Assembly: GCA_026936335.1 (NCBI GenBank)
Contig: JAPMXV010000060.1
Location: 1 to 64,000 of the forward strand
Origin: Mantamonas sphyraenae
Lineage: Eukaryota; CRuMs; Mantamonadidae
Direction of reading: 5' to 3'
Length of the DNA stretch: 64,000 nucleotides
The translations under genes and the position numbers were made by a program. Shown one piece after another: positions 10,641 through 20,191 of the stretch; position 1 is the stretch's first letter; each line of letters starts with the position of its first letter. A model generated the notes under the pieces. It worked only from the letters and a program-made list of their open reading frames with translations. It was not told the origin of the DNA and did not search any database.

Positions 10641-12026
10641 ATGAATCGCTTGCTGCGAAATGCCTCTCCAGAAAAGCTCGCTGCTGACCTGGACGTCATC
10701 GAAAACCTCGTGCTCCACACGTACGACTTCGACACTGAAAACCTGGCCATCCTGTGCAAAGCACTACCCTTGTGCCATTCTCTGCGCTCCCTCACCCTTC
10801 ACGGCGTCGCATTTGGCGATAAAGGGGCGTCTTTGCTCGGCCCCGCCCTCGAGGACTCCACCTCCCTCCTGCGCCTGGACATCAGCTACAACCACATTGG
10901 AGACAAAGGTGCACAGACTTTGGGGCTTGCCCTACAATTGAACCGTGCCCTGCAGGTCCTCAACCTCTGCAACAACGATGTGGCCGACACCAACCAGCTC
11001 GGCTGCGCCCTCACGCTCAACGACACCCTGCAGGTCCTCTACCTCACAAACAACCGCATCTCGGATCAGTGCACGCACGCATTGGGGCAGGGACTGGAGG
11101 TGAACCATGCCCTGCAGGTGTTGAACCTCAACACAAACGAAATCGGCGACGACGGCGCACACGCCCTCGCTTCCGCACTAGCGAACAACAACACTCTGCA
11201 GACGCTCTTCCTCGTCCACAACCGTATCACAGACGCTGGCGCACAGGCACTGGCCCTGGGTCTGGCGCACAACCGCTCGCTCCGAGAGCTCCACCTTCGT
11301 GGCAACAAAATTGGGGATCACGGTGCGCTGGCCCTGGGCCAAGCCCTGACTCAAAACTCTTCCTTGAATCTTCTGGGGCTGCGCAACAACTACATCGGCG
11401 ACGAGGGAGCTCTCGGTTTGGCACAGGGCCTCCTCGCGAATCGCACTCTCCTCAGCCTGGATGCTGGCAAGAACCGCATCCAAGCTTTGGGCGAGGCTGC
11501 CATTGCGCACGCCATGGAGACAAACAGATCCTGCGTCGACCTCTGGTCCCTGCGCTCCGAAGCCGCAGCCGTGCGTGAGTGCATCACCCGCAACAGGACC
11601 CACGCCAGGCGTTTTGTCACTGCTGCGGGTTCAGGCGACACTGATGCCTTGCTGAACCTTTTCGAATGGGGAGTTCCTCCAAACGCATCGTATGGCCGAC
11701 GAACGGCGCTTGGAGCCGCCGTCATCGGCGGCAGCGACGCAATTCTCCGCCTTTTGCGCTCTCATGGCGCTGCCACCCCGCGCGACACGGCAAACATGGC
11801 CCGCAAGCGACCGTGGAAGAAAGCTATGCACTGGATCGGTGCCACCGTCGGCCTCGACCAGGCCATGGAGCTCGCTCTCGTCATCAACGACACCGAGCGC
11901 GAACTCATGTTCGACGCGGGCGGCATGGAAACCTACGTGCCCAGCGCTCTGTGGACCACCATGCCCGACGAAGTCATGGACCGGATCCTCACATCGCTTG
12001 CTAGCTTGCCTCCCACATGGAATTGA
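10641..12026 (+). CDS. LRR-ankyrin protein with F-box-like C-terminus (copy 4)
   Basis: A single exon encodes 461 residues from MNRLLRNASPEKL. This ATG was preferred because its N-terminus lines up with the short first exons of copies 1-3; the frame extends upstream, but only into the preceding gene's 3' end. About eleven LRRs (for example LQVLYLTNNRISDQ, LRELHLRGNKIGDHG) cover residues 30-310. Then come the family linker (NRSCVDLWSLRS), ankyrin-like pair (FEWGVPPNASYG, ILRLLRSHGA) and tail (MHWIGATVGLDQAMELAL, GGMETYV, TMPDEVMDRIL). It is the most divergent member, intronless, and on the opposite strand. Conservation of the tail across this divergence argues that the tail is functional. Its stop is 7 bp from the convergent protease stop. 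Confidence 0.88.
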   Translation: MNRLLRNASPEKLAADLDVIENLVLHTYDFDTENLAILCKALPLCHSLRSLTLHGVAFGDKGASLLGPALEDSTSLLRLDISYNHIGDKGAQTLGLALQLNRALQVLNLCNNDVADTNQLGCALTLNDTLQVLYLTNNRISDQCTHALGQGLEVNHALQVLNLNTNEIGDDGAHALASALANNNTLQTLFLVHNRITDAGAQALALGLAHNRSLRELHLRGNKIGDHGALALGQALTQNSSLNLLGLRNNYIGDEGALGLAQGLLANRTLLSLDAGKNRIQALGEAAIAHAMETNRSCVDLWSLRSEAAAVRECITRNRTHARRFVTAAGSGDTDALLNLFEWGVPPNASYGRRTALGAAVIGGSDAILRLLRSHGAATPRDTANMARKRPWKKAMHWIGATVGLDQAMELALVINDTERELMFDAGGMETYVPSALWTTMPDEVMDRILTSLASLPPTWN

Positions 12027-12033
12027 CCTTTTC

Positions 12034-14827
12034 TTATTTGCTGCCGCTTTGCTGCACATTTTGCTCCAGCAATCCAACGCGCTCCTCCTCTTTGTCTCCC
12101 TTGACCAGTCCCACACGCCCGTACTGCAAGCACACCACCGCAGACACGCTGAGAAACAGAAGCCAGCTCAGCAGACCCACAATCCACACGCCCACAAGCT
12201 CATAGTCTCGCACCTGCAGCACCTTGGTTGCAAACACCCCAAAGTTCAGCAGCTCGGGGTACGGATTCTCCGGGTTCACCAGCAGATTCTGCGCCACACG
12301 GAAGTTCAGGCTGCCCAAGCCACCCACAGGATCCCACGAGTCCCCTCGAGTGGCATTGAAGCCGACCCCGCAGCACGGCACGGGCTTGGTGGGCGTCGCT
12401 CGGATTCCGCACCGCGTGTTGCCGTACGAGATGGACCGCGTCAGCTCCCTGTGCTTTGCCCATGTCTGATACAGCCACGGGTTCACGAACCCAAACACGG
12501 GCTGGCCCAGCTGCATGCGCACGTCGTTCAGCAGCGCGAGTTTCGCGGCCACAATCGGGGCGCTCGCGCTTGTCCCGTCGTACAAGAAGAAGAAGCTGCC
12601 ACTGACGTCCGCGTTCGACCCCAGTTGTTTCTTCCGTGGCAGGTACACAGGAACGTTGTGTCCAATTGCCGTCACGTCGGGGTATCCTCGTCCGTCCGTT
12701 TTGAACTGGCTCCGTGCCGGCAGGTTCCCCTGCGCCTCCGCCACTCGGAAGTACTCTTCCAGCGCAGCCTTTTGGTGCTCTAGCACCGGTTCATGCGCAA
12801 ACCCGCCTCCCGTAGTGATTTTCGACCCCGTCTCAGAGCTCGCCCCAATCTCCTGCACAGGACACTTGATCCGCAGGCCGTTCATCGCTACCCCGTCACA
12901 CATATCACTGTGCCTGTCGCTCAGCTGCGTCGCACCCACGCTCAGCACGTACGCGCTGCCCGCCGGCCACTGTGGGTAGAAGCCACACTTGGACGGATTC
13001 ACACGCAGCAGCCTGCCCGACGACCCGTCATCTCCCGACGACACCACCAGCGTCATACCGCGCAACCCTACCTTTTTAAACTCATTGTTGCCCTTGTCGA
13101 TGTACGCGCGCGGGAATCGCTCGTAGTCCACGCCGTAGCTCACGCTGTGCACCTGCGCTGCGTTCTTGTCTGCGTTCAGCTTCACTGCCCACTCGTAGAA
13201 CGGCACCCCGCTGCCCATCAACCAAAACTGGACCGTCGCATTGCGTGCCAGTGCCACGTAGTCAATGTCCAGCGAGCTCTCCTTGCCCGGGCTTGCCGGG
13301 TCGTTCTTCAGGTCTCCCAGCACCTCCACCTTTTTGGGCAGCGGTTCTCCGTTCTCTGCCAGAAACCCGTGCAGATCGTCGATGCTCAGCGACTGGCTGG
13401 CACCAAATTCCACAACTGCCACCTTGCTGCGCTCGTCCACAGTCCGTGTCCCATGCGGCACATTGTACAGCTCACGTAGCACACGAGGGCCCACTACCGG
13501 TCCTCCTGACACGGGCTTGGCGTACGTGTACGCCGCACTTGTCGTACCACTCGCAAACTTGCTCTCTGCAGAGAACGAGTACATCACGTAGTTGGGAAAG
13601 CCGTCAAACGCCTCGTTGCGGAACGGCACAAAGCAGCCTACTCCCTTCTCCGTGTCGTCCCAGCACTCGCACAACGACGTACTGATTTCCTCCTGCACAA
13701 TCGGATACCTGAACTCTGGCTGCTGCGGGTCCTGCGGCTGTGCCCTGATGACCAGAGTCTTCAGCACGTCGTTCTGGTCACGGCACGGCTCCTTCACGTT
13801 GTGTGTGACTTGGCCGTTTGCACACGTTAGTGATACTTGCACTGCAAACTGCCGGTCGCCCGTCACAACCACCTCGATCTTGTCTTGCACAGCGCCGTCT
13901 CCGTCGTAGTCCTCGACTTCATCGGCGGCCACAAAATGCCCACCAGACGGGTGCAGGTGGTACGGCTTGTCCGACGGCTCGTCCGACACCCCGGTCACCA
14001 GTTCCACATGTCCACGCAGCGACATAGGAACGCTGTGGTGTTCTGTCGCTCGATGCGTCACCGCGCCCGTCAGCCTGTGCTGGAACCGCTGCATGCGTAC
14101 CCCAAACAGCCGGTTGGCCTGAGCAGTCGTCATCTTCACGCGCAGGTGGTCCTCGTTTCCTTCCAGTGCCATGTCTGCGTCATGCACGTCCCCTTCGCTG
14201 CGCAGCCAGCTCTTGACCGCCTCCACCGTCTCTGCAGGGGATGCCACCAACGCCGTCAGCGCATCCACGTCCAGATACTTGCCGTATTGTGGCGACTGCG
14301 GATTCGTCACCTCGTGAAACAGCCGCTGTGGACCGTGAGTGCGGTGTGTGTGAGTTTGCCGACCGCCCCTCCCACAGCCCCTCTGGCCCCCGTTCTGCGC
14401 ATCCCCTCCCGCCCAGACCACAGTACACCCATACACGATGTACGCGTGTCCGCGTGTCGACGCGTAGGCTTTGACACTGCCTGTGCATCGTGCGCAACAA
14501 CAAGAACGCGGCCTGGGTTTTGGCTGCTGCAATCCCTACTGTGCGCCCACACACTCTGTGGCCCTACGCACGTGCGCGCCACGTATGAACACTCACATCC
14601 ACATGGTCCATGTTCCGCTGCTTCATGGCAATCAGAGGACGCACTACTGCGTCTGCCTCTGCATCCCCCACTAGCTGCCAGTGTGTGGCATACTCTGCAT
14701 CCCCGTGCCACCAGACACGGCCCTGTCGTCCGTCCGGGTAAAACCGGTCCACATCACACACGCCACCGCATACGGCCACTCCCAGCAGCACAGCCAGCCA
14801 CAGGGCGTATCGTTCCCTCGTGTGCAT
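12034..14827 (-). CDS. Sedolisin (tripeptidyl-peptidase I-like), membrane-anchored
   Basis: Exon 1 (14597-14827, MHTRERYALW) encodes a signal peptide (LWLAVLLGVAVCGGVC). Exon 2 (12034-14325) follows a 271-base intron, giving 840 residues. The join restores the family N-terminal prodomain motif (NPQSPQYGKYL). Sedolisin serine-carboxyl peptidases remove N-terminal tripeptides in lysosomes. The catalytic set is intact: Glu and Asp in ESSLDIDY (about 425), the oxyanion Asp in SSGDDGS (about 508) and Ser in GTSASAP (about 660). RGYPDVTAIG and the Ca-site-like GFNATRGDSWDPVGGLG follow. Unlike animal TPP1, it has a hydrophobic segment near 790-812 and then a short acidic tail with GLLEQ, a possible dileucine sorting signal. 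A type I lysosomal or vacuolar membrane enzyme is inferred. It lies 77 bp downstream of the myosin stop on the same strand. Confidence 0.9.
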
Positions 14828-14904
14828 TCGACTTTGAAGCGCCCGGGCAAATCCCACCCCTTCAGTACATTCTGCCCTCCACACACACACCCTTCTGCTC
14901 ATCC

Positions 14905-17900
14905 TCACCCCTTGTTCACTTGCGTGTCTGCGGGAAGGCCTGCACCGACGTCCACCTTCATCACCTTGCCCTTGCCCTTGCCCGTCACCACTTCCTCGTC
15001 CGCAAGCTCCATTTCGTTCTTTGTGAATTCCATTTCCATATACTTGCCCGACTTGATGGCCACCTTGATTTGCTCTTCGAAGCGCAGTTCCAACTCTGCC
15101 CCGTTCTTCCGCTGCGCGTACAAGTCCTTCATGAACGTCAGCAGAATCGTCTTTTTGTCCACCTCAAACACATAGTCGTACTCCTTGGGCACGTGCACCA
15201 CCATAAAGTTGTCTGCATACTTGGACAGCGACACAGCCGAGATGTCCTCCAGTCGAATGCGCCGCTTCACCTCGTACATCAGCCCGGGCTTCTTCTTTGG
15301 TGGCTTCTTCAGCTCCTCCTGCACAGTGTGCCAAGGGTTCACCAACCGTGCAGTGTGAGTGTATGATCATCTCCCAGCTCTCTCTCACAGCTCTCTCACA
15401 CACACACTACTTACCAAATTGTAAAGCGCAAGGTCGGTGAGCATCAACACGCGCTCCTGGCTCTTCATCTTGCGGTTGACCTTGTTGACGTGGTCGCTGA
15501 AAAACACCACGCTGTCTCCGTGCTCCTTGAGAATGTACTGCTTGACCGGTTCGTTGCTTTCCATCGACTTGAAGTCGCCAAAAAAGGTCTTTTGGTAGAC
15601 GCTCTGCACGCGGCGCTCCTTGCGCGACGAAAAGATGTCCTTGCTCTTCTCCTTGAGCTTGCGCAGGTAGAGGCGTGCGAGAAAGACCCGAAAGTTTCGC
15701 TGGATGCAGCGCGCGGCCTGGGTGCGCAGGTACCACTTGCGCCAGTAGAAGCAGCGGAAGGTCTTGGAGATGAGCGTCTGCAGGTCATGCATGCGCGCCT
15801 CCCGGTCCTTCTCCAGGTAGAAAAGCGTTTCCGGGTTGCGAATAAACATCTTTGTGCGTCCAAACTGAAAGTGGTCCGACTGCGTGTTGAAGTTGTGGTG
15901 AGCCATGATCTTGCCCGCGCTCTCCTGTGCATCGTACCCCTTGTGCGGCCACGTAGCCGGGCAGGTCATGTAGAAGCGACGCACAAAACGATCGTACAAG
16001 GCCCGGTAGCAGTAGCCAGCGCGACGGACGCGCACGTTCTCCAAAAGACCCAAGTAGCGAACCTGCTTGGACACAATGTCCTCCTCGTAGCGCCGTGGCG
16101 CCTTGTCGTCATTGGGCTTAAGGCAGCGCACGTAATGGGGCTCGCACGAGTAGATGCTCTCCAGCAGCTCGCTGACCTGCGTGCGAAACTGCGAGCTCGC
16201 GGTCTCGGGCCGCTTGGCCTTGCCTCCAAACGCGCCGGCCTTCTTCTTGGGCTGCGGCGGCTCTGCAAAGAGCACGGACAGGAGTGGGTTCATGCCGGCG
16301 CACAGCATGGCGCGCAGGTCTTCAAAGAACTGATCGCGGTTCTTGTCCAAGAAGCCGTCGACCTCGTAGCGCACGGCGCCGGCGTAATGCTGCACCTCAA
16401 ACACGCCCTTGTCAAATGCCACCTCGTCGTAGTAGTCGTTGCCAGCGAGCACGCCGTTCATCTTGTCCAAGTAGGTTGCGTCTGTGCCCTTGGGCATGAG
16501 GCACTCTTCGTCCAGCAGTCGCAGGACGCCCATCTTTCCCTCGATAAGCTGCACACAGCCGCGGTTGTCCACATACGACACCTCGTCCCAGGTGATACCT
16601 TCCGCCAGATACTCCTCCTGCTCGGTCTTGAGCGTGAGCTCGATGAACGTCTGCTGCAGGGTCTCGTTTACGTAGTTGATGCACAGCTGCTCGAACGAGT
16701 TGACCTGGAAGATCTCAAAGCCGTAGATGTCGAGGACGCCGAGGTTGAGCAGCTTGTCTGTGCGGTAGGAGCTCCACGACGCCTGCGTGTTGCCGTTGTT
16801 GCCAAGGGACGAAGAGGACGAAGAGGACGACGAGGACGAGGACGAGGCGCCAGATGACGACTGCATGCGCTCGGGGCTCATGAGCTCGTTGACCTTTTTC
16901 ACAAGCCAGGAAAACATGCGCGAGTAGAGCGCCTTGGCGGTTGCGTCGCGGATGTACTCGGCCTGCTCGACAGTCTGGGGGGAGGAGTAGACCGAGCCGC
17001 GTCCGCCTGCGCTGACTGTGCGGTGGGTGAGTCCATGGGCCATGGAGCTGGTGTCGAGTCCCATCATCTCACAGGAGGCCTCGAGATCCTCGGTGGAGGC
17101 GACCTGGGCGTACCCGTCCTTGTTCTCTTTGAAATCGACGTTGCCGAGGTGGAGGATGGCGGCAAGGAGGCAAAACACCTGGCGTTGCTCCTCGACAGTG
17201 ATGCCGATGACAGACATGGCGTGCTTCGTCTCTGACCACTCGGCCGCGTCGTTCATGCGATCGACGGTGTAGCAGCCGCTCTGGTTGAGGTAGCGAAAGT
17301 ATTCGGGAGGCGCGAGACGGAAAGCAGCCTTCTCCTCAGAGGTGGAGCCGGCGAGGAGCTGGTAGAAGACGTGAAAGTTGCGCTCGTTGGAAATCTGGGT
17401 GACAACGCGCGACTTTTCCAACAGGTAGTTTGTGATGCGGCCTCCGATGGGCACACCAAGCGGAGTAAACATGATTTGCATGTACTTGCCCTGCGAGAGA
17501 GGTGCAGCAGTGGTGAGCAAGTAAGCACGGCGCGAGAGAGTGCAAGGCCGCACGGAACGGTGCGAAGCATGCCACGGGAAGGAAGGAGAAACTCACGAAT
17601 CGAGAAGAGTTGTTGTTGCGCAGGGTCTTTGCGTTGCCAAAGGCCTCGAGGAGAGGGTTGCTCTCGAGGATCTTTTCTTTGACGCTTTCGACCGAGCCGC
17701 CCGAGCCGGACACGGCAGCGACGTAGCGCATGATGAGCTTGGAGGCCTCTGTTTTGCCAGCGCCAGATTCACCTGTGCGAGAGTGGGCGAAAAGGAAGGA
17801 AAAGGGGGTGTATGGTGTGAGGACGGGCCAGCGACGCGGAGAGGGTCATCGAGGCATCGAAAGTACAAAAAAGGCGTGACGGAAGGCGAGGGAGAACGCA

Positions 17901-18332
17901 CCAGAGATGATGACACACTGGTTGATGCGCTCGGAGACGAGAGCGCGGTAGGCAGTCTCGGCGAGGGCATAGATGTGGGGCGGCTGCTCATACGGGTGGC
18001 TGTTCTGGTACTGACGAACAACGGACGGCCCATCGTTGCCTATGGGGCGAAACGGGTTGACAGACAGCAGTACGGCGCCAATGTTTGTCTGCAAGGGTAT
18101 GTCGAAGCAACACGGGTGGACGGGTGCGGTCAGCAGGGCAACTGGGCAGGGCAGGGGCGATTGGGGCAGGGGAGGGAAGGGGAAGGAAGAGGTGAAAATG
18201 GAGGGTGGAGGCAGGGGTGGGAGAACGCACGTAGATGAGGTCCTTGTTGTAGCGCGCACGAAGCGTGTCAACAATGCTATCCTCTGAGATCTGTGTGAGG
18301 AGGACAAGGTCCCCGATGACGTCTGTGGACAT
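14905..18332 (-). CDS. Class I (single-headed) unconventional myosin
   Basis: Five exons (18231-18332, 17902-18088, 17597-17772, 15415-17490, 14905-15318) give 984 residues from [12 protein letters not shown]. Every junction restores a myosin motif: [15 protein letters not shown], the P-loop GESGAGKT (about 97), switch I NNSSRFGKY (about 150). Switch [11 protein letters not shown] lies near 408, one IQ motif ([10 protein letters not shown]) near 748, and a basic TH1 membrane-binding tail from about 770. There is no coiled coil or SH3 domain, so this is a short-tailed myosin I that links actin to membranes. A Ser run near 365-385 sits in a surface region of the motor just before switch II. The start codon is 64 bp from the divergent KXD1 start. 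An upstream extra exon cannot be excluded, because the start codon lies in CCACAG context. Confidence 0.93.
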
Positions 18333-18396
18333 GGGAGGCGGTCGACGAAAAGTGTGGGTGTTTTGGCGAAGACGGTGCGGCCGCGGAAGCAATGCG

Positions 18397-18717
18397 ATGA
18401 GCGAGGCTGGGACGACGTATGCGGCGATAGCAGGGGTGGTGGACGAAGTACCGCTGACAGAGGCCAAGAACGCGCAGCTGAAGACGTTCAAGACGCTGCA
18501 GCAGGCGCAGCAAACGCTGGAGGCGTTCAACACACACAGCGCAGAACAGTACAACGAGATAGCGGTGGAGTTTGCGCAGAACACAAAGATGCTCCAGGGA
18601 ATGCGCAGTGATCTGGAGAATGTGACCAAGCGCATTGCCAAGCTGAAGACGGTGATTGCGGAAAGGTGGCCCGAGACGGCCGAGCTGTTCCAGGAGCACG
18701 CTGTAGAGGAGGAGTGA
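18397..18717 (+). CDS. KXD1: KXD1, BORC complex subunit
   Basis: A 106-residue helical protein from MSEAGTTYAAI. The core runs LTEAKNAQLKTFKTLQQ, then FNTHSAEQYNEIAVEF, MLQGMRSDLENVTKRIAKL and ERWPETAELF. It aligns in order with the KxDL family, here with Ser-Asp-Leu in the name-giving position. In animals KXD1 belongs to BORC, which couples lysosomes to Arl8 and kinesin. The coiled-coil prediction and length fit. Its last five codons and 3' flank are duplicated in inverted orientation at about 25270-25287. It shares a 64-bp divergent intergenic region with the myosin gene. Confidence 0.85.
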   Translation: MSEAGTTYAAIAGVVDEVPLTEAKNAQLKTFKTLQQAQQTLEAFNTHSAEQYNEIAVEFAQNTKMLQGMRSDLENVTKRIAKLKTVIAERWPETAELFQEHAVEEE

Positions 18718-18985
18718 GGCCACTTGGGCACACAAAGGTAAAGAGTGAATGAAGCACATATTGAATGGGGTTTGGGAGTGTCCTGGGTGAGGGAACGGAG
18801 TGGGAGTGGGAGTGGGGAGGGAAAGAGGACACAGAGAGTGGGACGGAACGGGAGAGAGCGGGAGCGGAGTCGGAGGGGGGATGGAGGGAGGGAAAGGGAG
18901 GTGGAGGGTTGGAGGACGATGGGAGGGAGGGTGAAGAGAGGTAGGGATCGCAAAAAAAAAAATGGAAAGGGCAAAAAGAAGCGAT

Positions 18986-19072
18986 TCCGGGCACCCGGAT
19001 TTGAACCAGGGACCAATCGATTAATGCTAGTACTTCTACAGTCGACCGCTCTACCAACTGAGCTATGCCCGG
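18986..19072 (-). tRNA. tRNA-Tyr (anticodon GUA) with 14-base intron
   Basis: The reverse strand folds with acceptor CCGGGCA/TGCCCGG, D stem GCTC/GAGC, anticodon stem GTCGA/TCGAT and T stem CCTGG/CCGGG, discriminator A. The anticodon loop is CTGTAG-A with a 14-base intron after position 37, the canonical nuclear site. An intron in tRNA-Tyr is typical of eukaryotes. An identical gene lies in the other arm of the inverted repeat. Confidence 0.95.
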
Positions 19073-19484
19073 GGGAATCGAGACTACTGAGGCTGTTTCG
19101 CTGTACACAGTTGCACCGCACAGCCATGCCATGCCGGTGTTGCGACCGACAGGTTCTGTAACCCCGGTGTGCGTGGGGCCGGATGGCGCAGGATGGCGCA
19201 GGATGACCGGGCGGGGGTCAGACATGGCGTGCTGCGTGGTGTTTGGTCCTGTGCATGTCTGCCTGCTGGGCGACATGGAGATCCAGGCCACGGAGAGAGT
19301 GGGAGCGGCCGCGAGATTGAGGCAGCAGCCAATGCATGCACAGTCCACACACACACACACACAAAGGGACGGGACGGGGGGGGAGGTATCATCACATCAT
19401 CACCTGCACGGCACTCTCCAGAGGCAAGCACATGGCCAGAACCAGAGCGAAAAAGAACAGACCACACAAAAAAAGAAACCAAAT
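19073..19484. other. Spacer between the two tRNA genes, left arm
   Basis: About 412 bases of unique-looking sequence with a CA run near 19348-19364, a G-run near 19376 and an A-rich stretch near 19468. All of it is mirrored in the right arm. Open frames here are shared by both arms but look like no protein I know. Confidence 0.6.
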
Positions 19485-19557
19485 CTCTCCCGGGCGGGCT
19501 CGAACCGCCAACCTACAGATTAACAGTCTGACGCGCTGCCAATTGCGCCACGGAAGA
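19485..19557 (-). tRNA. tRNA-Asn (anticodon GUU)
   Basis: The 73-nt cloverleaf on the reverse strand has acceptor TCTTCCG/CGGGAGA (one G-T pair), D stem GCGC/GCGC, anticodon stem TCAGA/TCTGT with loop CTGTTAA, T stem GGCGG/CCGCC with TTCGAGC, and discriminator G. No intron. Duplicated in the right arm at 24430-24502. Confidence 0.95.
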
Positions 19558-19722
19558 AGAGACTAACTACAGGTTTCTGTCTGTACCGAGCTGCAATCAC
19601 GCTTTGCAACCTTGCTCTCAGCATCTGTGCAACCTGTCTTGCGACCTACGTGTATTCCCGTTCCACCCCACATGTGTCTCCTTCGCATCCCTCCTTTCGC
19701 CAGATGCCTCCCACATCGCTCG

Positions 19723-19875
19723 TTACGACGACCCGAGCACGCGCTCCACTTGGGTTGTGGCATCCTTGAGCTGGTTGAGCAGATCTTGCATCTGGTCGAC
19801 CGAGCACGCAAACTGCAGCTCTTGCGTCTGGCCGTCGTCGCCAGCCAGGTCCAGTTGCAGCATGAACGTCGGAGC
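19723..19875 (-). pseudogene. Truncated 3' end of COMMD3
   Basis: This reverse-strand stretch encodes the last ~50 residues of COMMD3 (from the region of APTFMLQLDL through the LGSS stop) and is cut off abruptly at about 19875. The only coding difference I see from the intact gene at 23411-24264 is synonymous. It has no promoter or 5' exons, so it is a by-product of the inverted duplication, not a gene. The rest of the 19558-20191 interval holds the thioredoxin-UBX promoter and leader. Confidence 0.9.
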
Positions 19876-20191
19876 GTTTGCACGTCAGGCAACCATCCAT
19901 CAAGCTATTCCTGCACTCGTCATCGTTCAGCCGTTTCTGCCATGCTCACTCCGTTTCCGTGAAAGCGTCTCCGGTCACGCGGAGAAAGGTCGAGATCTTT
20001 CATCGTCCAGGTTCACTAGACGCGCGGTTCCCACGTCGTACGTGCGGCATGCATCTCTTGTGCCACGTTGCACCGTCATTACGCGGTCCATTCCAGATGA
20101 CCGCAGAGCAAGGTTCAAAAGCAAGTTTGGCGGCGTCCCGTCCACGCAACCAAGTTTTCCAACAAAACAACACACACACACACAAACACAA

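Larger units (their letters stand above)
18701..19875. repeat. Left arm of 1.18-kb inverted repeat
   Basis: This segment matches the reverse complement of 24112-25287 almost throughout. It runs from the last codons of KXD1 through tRNA-Tyr and tRNA-Asn into the COMMD3 3' end. Differences I can see include a G-run of 8 against a C-run of 14 in the other arm, one synonymous GAT/GAC change in the COMMD3 part, and small indels near the A-run at 18953. Homology stops at about 19875, inside the COMMD3-derived part. Confidence 0.95.

Noticed and set aside
19073-19484. Open frames between the tRNA genes that recur in both repeat arms
   Set aside because: They are shared because the arms are duplicated; composition is that of simple repeats and spacer, and no start or splice logic supports a protein.
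19604-20191. N-terminal extension of the thioredoxin-UBX frame
   Set aside because: It runs backwards through the antisense COMMD3 fragment and non-coding leader. The ATG at 20192 follows a CA-rich leader like other starts here.
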